This document shows, one piece after another, positions 24,611 to 36,665 of a stretch of DNA of 64,000 nt. The position numbers and the translations under genes were made by a program. The DNA comes from Desmodesmus armatus (Eukaryota; Chlorophyta; Chlorophyceae; Sphaeropleales; Scenedesmaceae): contig VIIQ02000657.1 of NCBI GenBank assembly GCA_007449985.2, positions 186,001 through 250,000 of the forward strand, given 5' to 3'. Within the stretch, counting starts at the first letter, position 1, and each line of letters starts with the position of its first letter. The notes beneath the pieces are model-generated. The model was not told the DNA's origin and searched no databases. It saw only the letters and a list, made by a program, of their open reading frames with translations.

Positions 24611-27190
24611 ATGAGTAACAACATAGAACACACTAGCAGTCTTGGTTGCGAGGACAGCTGCAGGAGCACGGTAGGGGCCAGAGACAGCAGTAGATCCAGT
24701 GCTATTGCTGCTGCTTCCTCTCGTGATGATGTCCCTACCGTAGAAAACGACGATTGGGACAGCATATCAGAGCTTCTGGAGCAGTCTATCAGGACTCCTG
24801 AGTTTCTGACGAGCTCAGAGACCAGACTGGAGGTGATTCAGCTGTGTCGCAAGTTGGAGTTGCACTTGACTGAGCAGCAGGTGCAGCACAGGGTTGCTAG
24901 CAAGCTCTCCGACGTGCTTCACGTGCTGTCCTCCCTGCTCCACCTCAGCACCAGCAAACCGTACCCCAGCAGCAGATGGGACAACCCCGTCTTCAACCGC
25001 ATCGTCACATCAGTGACAGCGACTGTCAACTGCCTTGTCAGGCGCACTGCAGAAGCCGCCCATGTAGAAGTTCGCAGCACCAGCAGCAGCAGCATACAGC
25101 AACAGGAACACAGACATGCTGCTGCTGCTGCTGCTGCTGCAAACGGAGTACAGAGCTTGACATTGCTGTTACTTGCAGGCCCAGCACTACAGCAGCTTAG
25201 AGCACTGCTGCACGAGGCCCGCAAGGAGCCGCCGATGCAGCAGCAGCAGCAGCAGCAGCAGTCCCGCCCAAGCTCACATGCAGACCACGGTGCTTCAGTG
25301 AGGTTTTTTATGCTGCACCACTTGGCACACAACCTCCTGATGGTTGTGGACGCCTGTCTGTTGAGTTCCTGGCAAAGTCAAGCCGTCACCACCAACAGAA
25401 GCAGCAGGAGCAGCAGCAGCAGCAGCAGCAGCCTGAGGCCAGTGCTGCTTGCTGCAGCAGGCCTTGCCAACACTCTGTTTCAGTACTCAGCTTTCTACAG
25501 CTCCACAGAGTACGACACCCGTGACGAAACGGCGCTTTACAGCGGCTTGGCGGCTGCTGCCATGCACATCTGCCTGTGCTGCGGGCCTCTCTGGGGACCG
25601 GGGAGGGAACTTGGACAGCAGGAGCCAGCGCTGTGCTCAGACCACCGACTCATGCGGCTCATAATCACGCTGCTCACCCTGGTAGCTCCCTCAGCGGGTC
25701 ACAAAGGAGGCAGCAAGCTGCCGCATATTAGTGCGGCCAGCAGCAGCATCAGCAGCAGCAGCAGCAGCAGCAGCAAGAAGAAGCCCAAAGCGGCTCCACC
25801 ACCAGCAGCAACAGCAGCAGCAGCCGTCGCTGCCGGCGGCCGCAGCAGCAGCAGCAACAGCAGCAGCAAGAAAAAGAAGCCCAAAGCGTGTCCACATCCA
25901 GCAGCAGCAGCAGCCGTCGCTGCCGGCGGCTGCTCCACTGCTGCCAAATCGAGTCAGCAGCTGTGGCAGCAGCTGGGGCTGCCGGCAGCCAGCTGGGGTC
26001 AGTTTGTGGAGGCCTGGGGTCAACTGGAGCCACGGCGTCACAGGATCATGCAGGCTATGCTGTCATCAGATCTCGTGGACTCCCAAGACAGCGGCGGCAG
26101 CGACGGCGACAGCAGCAGCAGCAGCGGTGGCGGCGACGGCAGCAGCAGCAGCAGCGGCGGCGGCGGCGGCGGCAGCAGCAGCAGCGGCGGCAGCAGCAGC
26201 AGCGCCAGCCCGCAACCTGAAGACAATGTCCAGTCTGGGGCAGCTCAGGGGACCATTGTGAAGTGCCTGGCGCAGTCGCTGAACTACGGTTTGCTGTTTG
26301 CCAGCACAGGTGTGTGGTGGTGGTGGGTCGCTGCTGGGGCGTGTTGGGACCCACTAAGAGCGGGGGTTGCTTGTATAGGTGGCTTGGTATATAACGGAAA
26401 CTGCTGCCAGCAAGACAATGTATCGTCTGGCAAGGTCTGCATGATGCACTCCTTGTGATTCTTTGGGCCGCTGGCCAAGTGCTGACCTTCCTCCACATAT
26501 AGTAGTAGTAGCTACAGCTAATATACATATGTATATTAGTAGTATATATACATATATACTAATATACATATTAGTAGTAGTAGCTACAGCTCACTCCTGC
26601 TGCCCAACCAAATATGACCCAAGGTTCAATCTTACTCCTGCTGCATCACCCATGACCTTGTCTTGCAGAGGGCTTTGTGCGGCCGGAGATGGCAGCTGGT
26701 ACCGGTAACTTCCACACCTTCCCACAGGAGCTGCAGCGGCTGCTGCTCCCCATAGCCTGGCAGCTGCCACATGTGCTGCTGGCTGCCGCTACCACCACCA
26801 GCAGCAGCAGCAGCAGCAGCGGCGCCACCACCACCACCACCACCAGCAGCAGCAGCAGCGCAAAAGCGTCGTCGGCAGCGGCAGCAGCAGCAGCAGCGGC
26901 GCCGGCGGCAGCAGCAGCAGCAGCGGCGGCAGCGGCGGCAGCAGTGTTGACAGCATCATTCACGAGGGCAGTTTGGGTCTAGGCGAGGCGGCCGTGAGTG
27001 CCTTCCACAGCTGGGGGCGATCAGCACTGGTCCTGTGGGATGCGGAGCAGACAGCAGCAGCGGCAGCAGGCAGGGCAGCAGAGGTCTCTGCCTTGCATGA
27101 CAAGCTGTCTGCGTGGGTATCTGAGAGCATCTGCTACGTCCTGCTGCTGCTGCAGCAGCAGATGGAGCTGTTGGCTGCTGCCGTTGCGGA

Positions 27191-27228
<38 letters not shown>

Positions 27229-27798
27229 CCCAAGACCCCTGTTCAGGAACAAGGGAACTCCTTGGTAGTGAGACCGTCAGCAGCACTACGTGCGGGGGCA
27301 GCAGCAGCAGCAGTGTGGATGGGTTGGTGCAGCGGTGCACAAGTGTGACCACAGCAGTGTCCCTCCTCGACTTCATGTCAGGTGAGTGTGTCATACTGTG
27401 GCTGCCGCAAGCGTCACCGACGTCCCTGCACACCCACACCCCGTAGAGAGCCAGTTCCATGGTTGCTCTGACTCCTCATAAGCATGGCTGCCTCTCGCAC
27501 AACTCTCTCCCTGTGTGTTGTCACGCAGCAGCTGGTGGCTTGAGGGTATTCAAGGCTACATCGCCGCAAACTGAAAGTTGGCTAATGTGTGACATAGGTG
27601 TAAGAGGCCGTGCTTGATGTCTGCAGGTAGCTTCCTGCCAGTGACTCAGTCAACTTGGCAGTCCAGGGCTCCCGCCGTCTGCAAGGTCCTGGAGGGAACC
27701 ATACGCACCTTAGGCAGGCTGCACGCCACCTGCAGCAGCAGCAGCAGCGGCGGCGCAGACAGTGCTGAAACAGCTCTGCTAAGCCTCACAGAAGCGAC

Positions 27799-27834
<36 letters not shown>

Positions 27835-29973
27835 GCTGCGGCCGGCCTGCAAAGAGCTCTTTGAAACAGTGCAGTCCTGTATAGGCTGCCTCTTCACCAT
27901 CAGCGATCGCATTGGTGCTGCTGCTATCACCCAGCAAGCGTGCTGCTGTCTGGAGCACGGCCTCGAGCAGCGGCGGTTACTCTTCTCCCTCTCCGCCAGC
28001 TACCTCAAACTATGCAGTGCAATGCCGGCCGAGATAGACGGTGAAGTCATGAGCAAGGTGATGATGTTGGCCTGGGATGCGGGGAGTATGCTTGCGCAGA
28101 AGCTGCAGGAGGGGCGCTACAGCCTGGCGTGTGTCAGAGCGGCTGTAGCACCCTGGATGGTGCTCACTGGGCGGTTCTTCATTCTGTCAGGGGCGAAGCT
28201 ACAGCTTCATATGGAGGCTGGTGCTGCTGCTCTTGAAAAGCTGGCAGCAGGATGCGAACGCGGCACTGCCGGCAGTGGCGGCAGTGACAGCACTAACAGC
28301 AACAGCAACAGCAGCAGGGGTGTGGGAGGTGACCATCGCAGCGGCGGCGGGGACGGGGAGGAAGAGTGCAGTTGTGTGGACTGTGTGTGTGCAGAGGCCT
28401 GGAATGGGATCGTGATGCATTGTACTCCCTCCGCTGCAAAGGCAGTGGAGGTGCTGCAAGGGGGACTGCGGCCTTGCTGGCTCCGTAAGGCAGTAAAGCG
28501 GCACAAAGGGAGCAAGCAGTTCCCCGAAGCCGCTGTTGCTTCTGCTGCTGCTGCTGCTGCCGATGCCGCTGCTGCAGCCCATGGCAGGACACTGCTGCAC
28601 CACAAGCACCACCTGCAGCTGCCGAACCTGCCGATTGCTGCTCCTACTGGCAGCAGCAGCAGCAGCAGCAGCAGCGGTAACAGCAGTGGCGGCAGGACAG
28701 TGGGGAAAGTACCGGGGTGTGTGTCCTCTTGACTGACTTGGACGGGTGGTATGCCGAGCACTTGGCTGCCCTGTCGGCAGCGGTGCCAGCCCACGCGCTT
28801 GCATGCCAACTGTACAATGCTCTTGTATCGAATGCAGATGAGACCGGCTTTATCGATACAGCAGCCACAGCACAGGGGATGAAAGCCGCCGCTGCCGCCG
28901 CAGCAGCAGCGACGGCAACGGCAAGTGTAGCGGGTGCAAACAGTAACCGCAGCATTCGCAGCAGCAGCAGGCAGCAGGGTAGGGGTAGGGGTAGGGCTGG
29001 TGACTTCCAGAAGCCTGTGCTATCACTCACACAGGCACTGGGGGAACTTATGGCCTCAGGGCAGCTGCATGGGTTGGATAGTGCCCTCCAGCAGGCTGGT
29101 GTGGCCCTGTGCCAGCAGCTGCCGGTGCCTTGGTGCTGCAACAACCCTGGGTGTCGGGTGATGGAGGGCAGCAGTGAGCTGCAGCTGGTCGGAGGCAAGG
29201 GCTGTGTGTGTGGCGGATGCAGGGTGGCGAGGTGAGTGTCGGGTGGTGCTTGTGGGCGCGAGCATGGTGGGTGGAGGGGTGGTTGTGTGGGTGGATGAAG
29301 AGCAGCAGTGAGGTGCAGCTGGTGGGCAGGAAGGGCTGTGTGTGTGGTGGATGCAGGGTGGCGAGGTGAGTGTCAGGTTTTGTGGGTGCTGAAGGGGGGG
29401 GGGTCCATTTGTCATGTGAGCTTCTTGTGTGTGGCGGATGCAGGGTGGCGAGGTAAGTGTCAGGTAATGCTTGCGGGCGCGAGCATGGTGGGTGGAGGGG
29501 TGTTTGTGGGGGGTTGAAGAGCAGCAGTGAGGTGCAGCTGGTGGGCAGGAAGGGCTGTGTGTGTGGAGGATGCAGGGTGGCGAGGTGAGTGGTGGGTGGC
29601 GATTGTGGATGCGGAGCGGCGGATGGTCGGGGAATAACTTTCTTGATGGGGGCTGCTGCTGATCCTGTCTAGCTGTGCCTTTCTTATGCTGTGCTTTTCA
29701 GCCTCTTGACAGCCCAAGCCGCTGCTTCAGCTGAAGCATGTAGCGTGGTAGCCCAACGGTTGCTGTACTGTAACAGCTTAACTACTGTTGTAACTGCTTC
29801 TTGGGCTGTATAAGTGTCATGCAAGTCAAGCGCTCACTCTGACTGTGTGTATGGTTGCTTGTGTGGTTGTGTCGCCTGGCTGCAGGTACTGCGGGCGGGA
29901 CTGTCAGAAGGCACACTGGCAAGCACACAAGCCCATCTGCAAGGGGCTAGCGGCAAAGGCAGCAGCATCCTAG
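24611..29973 (+). CDS. Large MYND-type zinc-finger protein (~1,370 codons, two frame problems)
   Basis: Exons 24611-26309, 26669-27381, 27627-29231 and 29886-29973. The joins at 26309/26669 (phase 1), 27381/27627 (phase 1) and 29231/29886 (phase 2) are clean. The body is helical with long poly-Ser, poly-Ala, poly-Gln and poly-Gly tracts. The C-terminus is a MYND finger: CCNNPGC, then CVCGGC, then YCGRDCQKAHWQAHKPIC in the final exon, followed by a short tail. MYND fingers usually mediate protein-protein contacts; no catalytic domain is visible, so the function is unknown. Frame changes are needed within the repeat at about 26780-26940 and at about 28680-28717; repeat-length errors or unrecognised introns could explain them. 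The start is the first ATG in the frame. Confidence 0.75.
29294..29583 (+). repeat. Three extra copies of the MYND exon edge
   Basis: The final ~70 bp of the third MYND exon (29161-29231, encoding SSELQLVGGKGCVCGGCRVA) recurs in the following intron at 29294-29365, 29428-29452 (short) and about 29514-29583. All three keep a GCGAG/GT(G or A)AGT donor. The two longer copies still encode the CVCGGC half of the finger with only conservative changes. Confidence 0.9.
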
Positions 29974-31321
29974 CAGCTTGTAGTTCAACATTCACCTAAG
30001 TCCCAGCCGGTGGGATGCAGTCTGGGCCAACCCGCTAGGGCAGCTCAAACATCCTTCTTGCCATACTGCTCTCAAATGGAAGTAGCAGCAGCTTGGAGGG
30101 CAGAGGGGCTGGGTGTGACAGTGGACTTGACACTGGGGCAGGACATGCCTGTGTGTGTACGGTTTGTACCGGTGTACTATACTGGTCTATTGGAGTCCAA
30201 TGTAAACTTTGACCAGTCAATGGGACTTTGTGGGTTGACATGCAGATGGGCCAGGCTTTGTGCTTGTTGCTGGCAGCAGTTGTAGTAAGATCGCAGAGGC
30301 TGAAGCTGCCGTGCCTGTCAACGGAAACAAGTGGATAGTGATGCATATGCATGTGCAGCTGAAGCTTGTTGCTGGCAGCAGTGTCAGCAGTGTGACAAAC
30401 AGGACTTTGCTTGGATGGACGTGTGCGTATCGTGTCTGGGCTTTTTGCTGAGCCCGGTTGTAACATTATGACCAGTCAGCAGTGCAAGCGACCACTGCTA
30501 GTGGCGCTGCTGTATGGTAGATCAAAGCTCCACAGGCACACAGTGTGAACAGAGCAGAGCAGCAAGCAGGCCTTGCATTGTGGGATCACGGTTGCTGTTG
30601 TGTCCAGTTGTAATGCTACTGTGGCCCATGACGTTCAAGTGCTGTTTGCAAGGTCAATTGTGATTTGTTAGCAGTGGTTACTCAGCAACTTGCCTTGCAA
30701 GACGGCACATCCTGACAACAGAACTTCCGCTGTGGGTTTGCACTGGACATTCTTTGTTGCAGTAGGTTGTTGGTCATGCTTTTAGCAGGGGGCTGGTCCT
30801 GCTTGCAGGAGCATATGCAAGGTGCGCTGTGTTGCTTTGTACTGAAGAACGCCTTAGATATGCTCTTGCAAGCATGGCCAACCCGCTGACGAAAGCCTGA
30901 CCAAGACTGCACTGATTGTTGTGAAGTATTGCGGTTGAGCACTTGTGGACACATTAATGAGACATGATCAGCCACCCAGGATCACTTTACCTTTGTGTGG
31001 CTGGCCTATGTAGGTGATCAAACCACACCTGCTGTGTACGTAAACAAGCGGCACAACAACTGCTACAGTTACACTGTCAGGCAAGTCTGCATGGCACCAG
31101 CCATTGCAAAACACATCATCCCACAAATCTCCCCAAAACAAGGTCCCAAAACAGACACACACCACCATATGCCCTCATTTTCTTCTGAGCCACAAGACAT
31201 GCAGCATGCCTTGACACCAGCTGATGCAAGCGGCAGCCAATAACACCCAATGCCCACCTCCCAGACAGCGTAAGCAACGTACCACCTTCCCTCCCAGCCA
31301 GCACCAGCAGCACCACCAACA
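29974..31321. other. Convergent intergenic region
   Basis: Lies between the 3' ends of the MYND gene (+) and the NOPCHAP1-like gene (-). TGTAA, the usual chlorophyte poly(A) signal, occurs near 30200 and near 30459. A short local duplication (TTGCTGGCAGCAGT context) is seen at 30265 and 30370. No gene recognised. Confidence 0.5.
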
Positions 31322-31502
31322 TCAAGACAGCTCCTGAATCATGGGCCGCATGGGTTTCAACTTCCGCCGCTGCTTGCTGCTGCCGCTGCTGCCGTTGCCT
31401 GACTGCTCCTGCTGCTGCTCGTTCTGCCCTTGCGCTGTCGCCGCTGCTGCTGCATCTGCTGCTGCTGCTGCTGCAGCCCCTGGTGTGTCTTCATCCATAG
31501 CA

Positions 31503-31534
<32 letters not shown>

Positions 31535-31982
31535 TTTCGCCTTGCTGGCGCCCTGAGATGCCGCAGCCCCCCCTTCACTGACAGCCCCACTGCCGCTATC
31601 TTTATCATCCCCATCATCATCATCAGAAGACTCACTGTCGCTGTCACTGCTGCTGCCGCCATCATATGTTTCAATTGCAATCTCACCCCCTGCTGCTATG
31701 GCGCGCTGTGCTGCCGCCACTGCTGCCTGATCATGCAGCTCCAACAGGCCACAGGCAAGGTCCTGCACACCACACCACAGCACAGCATAGCATGAGACAG
31801 CACACGATAAGTAAAACATGCATCAGCACATGACAGCGGAACACCCCTATCCCAAGACGTGCAAGTTACATTGCATCAAAGGCCCAATGTCACCCTGCTC
31901 ACCATTTGGATGACTTGTCCCTCTCCCTCCTGCTCCGGTATGTGCTCAATGTCAAGCTCGGCTGGGTCACAATCCTGAGAAC

Positions 31983-32057
<75 letters not shown>

Positions 32058-33190
32058 CAGGAACCACAGCTTGTCAGGAGGACACAGCATGACCTGTTAC
32101 AGTGATGGGAACACCCAGGTGGAGGGGCCAGCATGTTGCAATGTAGCCCTGCAGTTGAGGTAGCATGCCCTCCCCAAAGCATCACCACCCCACTTACAAC
32201 TTGGAACACAAACACCCCATGAGATTGCACGTTTCGCTTCAGTATGCTCATCCAACCTGAAGCTTGTGACAAGGCTGTTACTGTGCCGACTAGCAGAGTG
32301 TAACGGTATAATGACGATGACAGAGACAGTTGTAAACTGCCGCCTCACCTGAAGCTTCTGCTGTAGCTCTGCATTGGCTTGCTGCATCCGGGGCAGGAAT
32401 TGCTTGAGCTGTGATAGCACTGCAAGCAAAACAACAGCAAAACAAACAATTCCTGTTCCTGTTACTGTTGTATGGATCACTGAAAGGCCTGTGCTCTTTG
32501 CGGAGAGGCCAGCAAGGGGTATGTTTGGATACACATGGTGCCGAAATGATTCAAAAGCATAGCCGCTGCTGTAGGACAACGAGATACACAACCACACCAC
32601 TGCTTAAATATGCCACCTGCCTGGCCCACCCACCCTGTTGCTGTATGCTGGCAGGGTGTGTACTCAGGGTCAGCCAGTGGTGCTGCTGCCCACGATGCAA
32701 CCTGGCAGGGGTGTACTGGCGGCATGCCTGTGGGAACCGCTGCTGCGACAAAACTGCCGCTGCAGCCCCATGCAGAAACGCGACTGTCATATACACTATC
32801 TACTTACGTGGGCTTGCACCGATAGGTTGGGTCTTCGGTTTGCCTTGGCTGCTGGAGGCTGCGCCGATTAGCAGCTGACGCTCTGCGAGCAGGTGTGTAT
32901 GGTGTTGGTGCTTGTGAGGGAGCTGTTATGCACTGGTCATGCTTGCAAACGTTGCACTGCTGCACAACTGTATCTCACTGGCATACTGATGTATCTAGCT
33001 GTGGGGGCATGTACACACTTAACATGTACTTTGCTACAGTTGGGCTGACTTGATGACTTGCTCAGTGGCACTGGAGGTACTTGTAAGTAAGGGAGTAAGA
33101 GGATCCAGGAACCGGTACACACCTAGGGGAGATACTGCTGACGGCTCCAGGCGTTCGCGCGACATCCTTGCTGCTGCTGTTGTGCTGTTG

Positions 33191-33241
<51 letters not shown>

Positions 33242-33393
33242 GGACTTGCAAGCACCGACCTCTTGCTCAATACCTCACACGGACCAACAGACGAAGATGA
33301 CTCAAAGGAAAAAGAAGGTCGTTTGAAACGAGGTGTGCGAGAACAAGGTGCAGACAGGGGCTGTCGGAGTTTTCCTTCGGCACAGGTGCTGGC
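31322..33393 (-). CDS. NOPCHAP1: NOPCHAP1-like snoRNP assembly chaperone (5' end unresolved)
   Basis: Resembles NOPCHAP1 (C12orf45), which bridges NOP58 and the R2TP complex in box C/D snoRNP assembly. Exons (descending): 33393-33123, 32419-32349, 31974-31903, 31762-31322; joins are in phase. The family core is spread over the small exons: LSQLKQFLPRMQQANAELQQ, then AELDIEHIPEQEGEGQVIQM, then DLACGLLELHD. The tail has an acidic Ser/Asp stretch and a basic KQRRKLKPMRP end, plus poly-Ala. The first listed exon encodes a poly-Gln tract (33193-33240) and Ser/Arg-rich sequence. An initiator exon upstream (a candidate ATG is at 33533) could not be joined in phase. Confidence 0.72.
31985..32056 (-). 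repeat. (CTG)24 intronic tract at a splice acceptor
   Basis: On the transcribed strand about 24 CTG units end ~10 nt before the acceptor (TGTTCTCAG) of the NOPCHAP1-like exon 31974-31903. It occupies the place of the polypyrimidine tract. Confidence 0.9.
33193..33240 (-). repeat. Coding (CAG)n tract in the NOPCHAP1-like gene
   Basis: Reads as ~16-17 Gln between SVLASP and HNSTTAAAR, in frame with the downstream conserved exon. Confidence 0.8.
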
Positions 33394-33607
33394 CTGTCAA
33401 CGAGCTCGTCCTTTCTTTGAAGTACAAGAAAAACACACATCGTGTAGCCGTCACCGCACCTGCGTGAGAACCTGATGAGATGACTGATGATGACACATAC
33501 TAACCAACAGCACAAAGTAGCTTGGTCCAGCATCTTGAAGACTTATCCCAGCCCTAGAACTTTATCCAGGTTGTCTCTCGTTCGTTGCGACCCTCCACGA
33601 TCTCGCA

Positions 33608-36191
33608 ATGTTGCTGCAAAGCTCCCTCCAGCAGCTCAGGAGCCCCTGCTGTTGCCGTAGTCTCACAGGCAGGCCAGTCTGTCTGCGCAGCTCCCTGCCA
33701 TCACGCAGCAGAGCAACCCAGCAAGACACGTAAGCACTGGCAGAAGCACTGGCTGCAGTACAGCACATGCCGATCACATTCAGGGTTGATGAAGGGGTGA
33801 TGAAGCTTGTTGTCAGTAATGTGTGCAAGATGCAGCTCTGCCCTGACATCGTCTGAGGACCTTGACCCTGGCTGGTGACTGTTTGATTTTGATGCGCAGG
33901 GAATCTCCAACGGATGCAGCAGCCAGCAGTAGCAGCAGCAGCAGCAAGCCTGGGGGCAGCCAACCCACTGATGTTTTTGACCCAGAGGTACAGTGTGTTG
34001 CACCCCCCCCCCCTGCCCCCAGGCCCCCATGCACTGCACGGACAGAGCCAGCAAGTTGGGCAGTGCCCTGGGCAGGTTCGGCAAATTTCTCCATGCACAG
34101 TGTTGCCTCCTACACCCCCCCCCCCCTTGCAAGCCTGCCCACCGCCCCAACCCTGTTTCCCCCCCCCTCCTGTTATGTGTGCAGTATGCAAAGGGTCTAC
34201 TTGAGGAGCTGCAGGACCAAAGCCAGCTCGGTCAGCGGGGCGAGGGCTGGACCATTGCACAGTTGGCATTGGCTGCCATAGTGGTCTGGCCACCCTTCCA
34301 CTCAACGGTCAGTGCGCACGCCCTTTATATTCAACATTATCATTTATTCTTACTATTCATTATCTATCAGTGTTCAGAAAAGAAGCTTGTGTTGTTTGTG
34401 TTTAGACAACTCCACAACTCAACGGTCTGTGCGCACCCATGGCACCCTGACGGCCTTGTGCTGTGAGACGCGCCCTGCCATGGTAACACACAGTCCGGTT
34501 TGGTTTCTTAAGAAAGGAACACATGACCAATGGTGAAAGAACAATTGATGCAAAGCCATTCGTTGTCTATGATAGCTACATCAGATCAGGGCCGGAGACA
34601 TCACACCACCCTGGTGACTGTTTCTGCTGCTGCTGCTGCTGCTGCCGGGGTTGCGTGGCTGTGTGACCACCCTGCAGGAGCTGGTGAACCTGGCTGGTGG
34701 TTTGCTGCTGCTAGGTGGTTTGGGTGCAATGTGCGTGAGTGATGTGCAGCCTGTGCGCACCCAGTGCATTTCTGCAGCACTGCTGCCAGTGGCCAGTGCG
34801 AAGGCATTGTGTTGCATTGTCCTGCTAGTAAAAATCAAATCAAATCAAAGTTACAGTTAGTAGGTCATGGTCCTCGCTGCTGGTCTGCACTTTCGCAACT
34901 GGGTGGCACACAAGGCTAGTGTTGTTGTGTGACTAGGTCCAGGGTTGCATTCCCCGCCAACCTACTGTCAGGCTGCATGTGTGGATGCATGGGTAGTTAT
35001 CGGGAGAGTGAGAGTGGGGGAGAGCGAGAGCAGGCGAAGTAGGGGTGAGAGAGGATGAGGGGAGAGGGGGAGGGTGGCGAGACAGTGGCGGCAAGCGTGA
35101 GGAGACGGGGCTGACCTGTGGAAGACAAGGGATGCTTTGTACTTGTGGAGAGGGAGCCTCGGCAGCGGTCTGGCTGCCAACAGCAGCATTGGTGTACAGG
35201 ATAATTTGCGACACCGACATAAGCAAGCAGCAGCTGACGCTGTGCTGTGCTGTGTCATGTTGTGCGTTGCAGGGTTTGGGGCGTCCAATCTCTGGGTACC
35301 TCGTTGACACCCCTACCCCAGCCTAGGAAGGACAGCCAGCTGGTCAGAAGTGGGCCCTATGGTAGGCACCTCCTCCACAAGCTAGCTCGTAATTGAGGTC
35401 CAGGGTTTATGTGGGGGGTGGGTGGGTGGGGGGCTTAGTTGGCAGCCTCTGTTTCTCTGTTTCTTGCAAGCCCATAGCATGCACAACGCACAAAGACAAC
35501 CCAGCACTGCACAGCGCAGCACAATGCAGTGTCTGATCACAAATATGCATCTAGGCGCTAGCCAGCAAGCGTTGGGCTCGAATTTGCGGTGTTTCTTGTG
35601 ACTGTGCCAGCATGCGGCCTACTGGGTGAGTTTCAAGTGGCTGTGCACGGGCTGCAGTTGTCCACAGGACGTTCTCATGTTCGTCATGCCCCCCCCCCCT
35701 GCTGTGTATGTGTCAGAGTACTTGCGGCACCCGATGTATGGTGGCCTGCTGATGGCGTCCCTAGGTCTTGCTGCTGTGACACATGACGAGGCGAGGGTGC
35801 TGGCAGCAGCAGCACTGTGGCTGGTGCTGGAGCAGAAGGTGAGGTAGCGGTGTCAGTTGTGAACTGCTGACAGGTACCCCCAGCAGTTGCTGTTGTGGGA
35901 CTGCTGCGCATGACTTGCATCCAGCTGAAACTCAGATGCAGTTGTGGCCTGCATGCAAGATTGCACAGTCAACCGTATATGTCAGTGCATTATCGACACC
36001 ACCCTCTTTGCAGTTGCACGCGCCTCCGCACACCTGACCCCCCCCCAGATACACACAAGCTGACCAGGGTTGTGTGTGATTGGATGTGTGCACAGGTGGG
36101 TTTTGAAGAGAAGTTGCTGGTGGAGCGGTACGGTGCTGCATACCATGACTACCAGAAGTCTGTGAAGAAGTTCATCCCTTTCTTGTACTGA
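33608..36191 (+). CDS. Isoprenylcysteine carboxyl methyltransferase-family protein, plastid type (7 exons, 230 aa)
   Basis: Exons 33608-33729, 33900-33987, 34185-34307, 34678-34730, 35273-35361, 35717-35838 and 36096-36191 join in phase to a 230-residue protein. Residues 1-40 (MLLQSSLQQLRSPCCCRSLT...) are Ser/Arg/Cys-rich like a chloroplast transit peptide. After an acidic linker come membrane segments (about 91-105 and 115-128), then LTPLPQPRKDSQLVRSGPYE, YLRHPMY (160-166) and the C-terminal EEKLLVERYGAAYHDYQ. These are the hallmarks of the ICMT/PEMT-type SAM-dependent membrane methyltransferases; the RHPMY and EE...YGxAY motifs bind cofactor in the family. The substrate cannot be read from sequence. 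It is divergent with the NOPCHAP1-like gene. TGTAA is at 36249-36253, ~58 nt after the stop. Confidence 0.88.
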
Positions 36192-36665
36192 TTGTGCAGC
36201 TGTTGTGAGCTGAGTCATATCTTTGGTTGTCATGATATGTCTTCACAATGTAATGGAAAATAACAAGGACAAAGGGAGCCGGCATCGCTCTGGCTGTTTG
36301 GGCAACTCTGCCATGGATCATGAACGTCTGCTGATGACCATGTTGTCCTGTGCCACCATCAATGCATATTTTACGATGAGCAAAAAGTATTGGTTCCAAT
36401 CCCTGGTATCAACGCTACATGTTCGGATTTCGTTCAAGAACCTGCTGAAACCGCGGCGCGCGAAATGCACAGTCGTGCTCTCCTGCTGTGATCAATCTTC
36501 CAGATAAGACTCTGCTTAAGAGAGACCTTGTGGCTGCAACCACCCAGTCGTTACGTGTTGAGCAGACGCGGTCTGATCTAGACCATCAACAGCACAGTCC
36601 TTATCGCAATCGTCGCAGCCGTCCTGCCAAACTCTTGAGGCGTTTCTTTCGTAAACACAGTCAAC

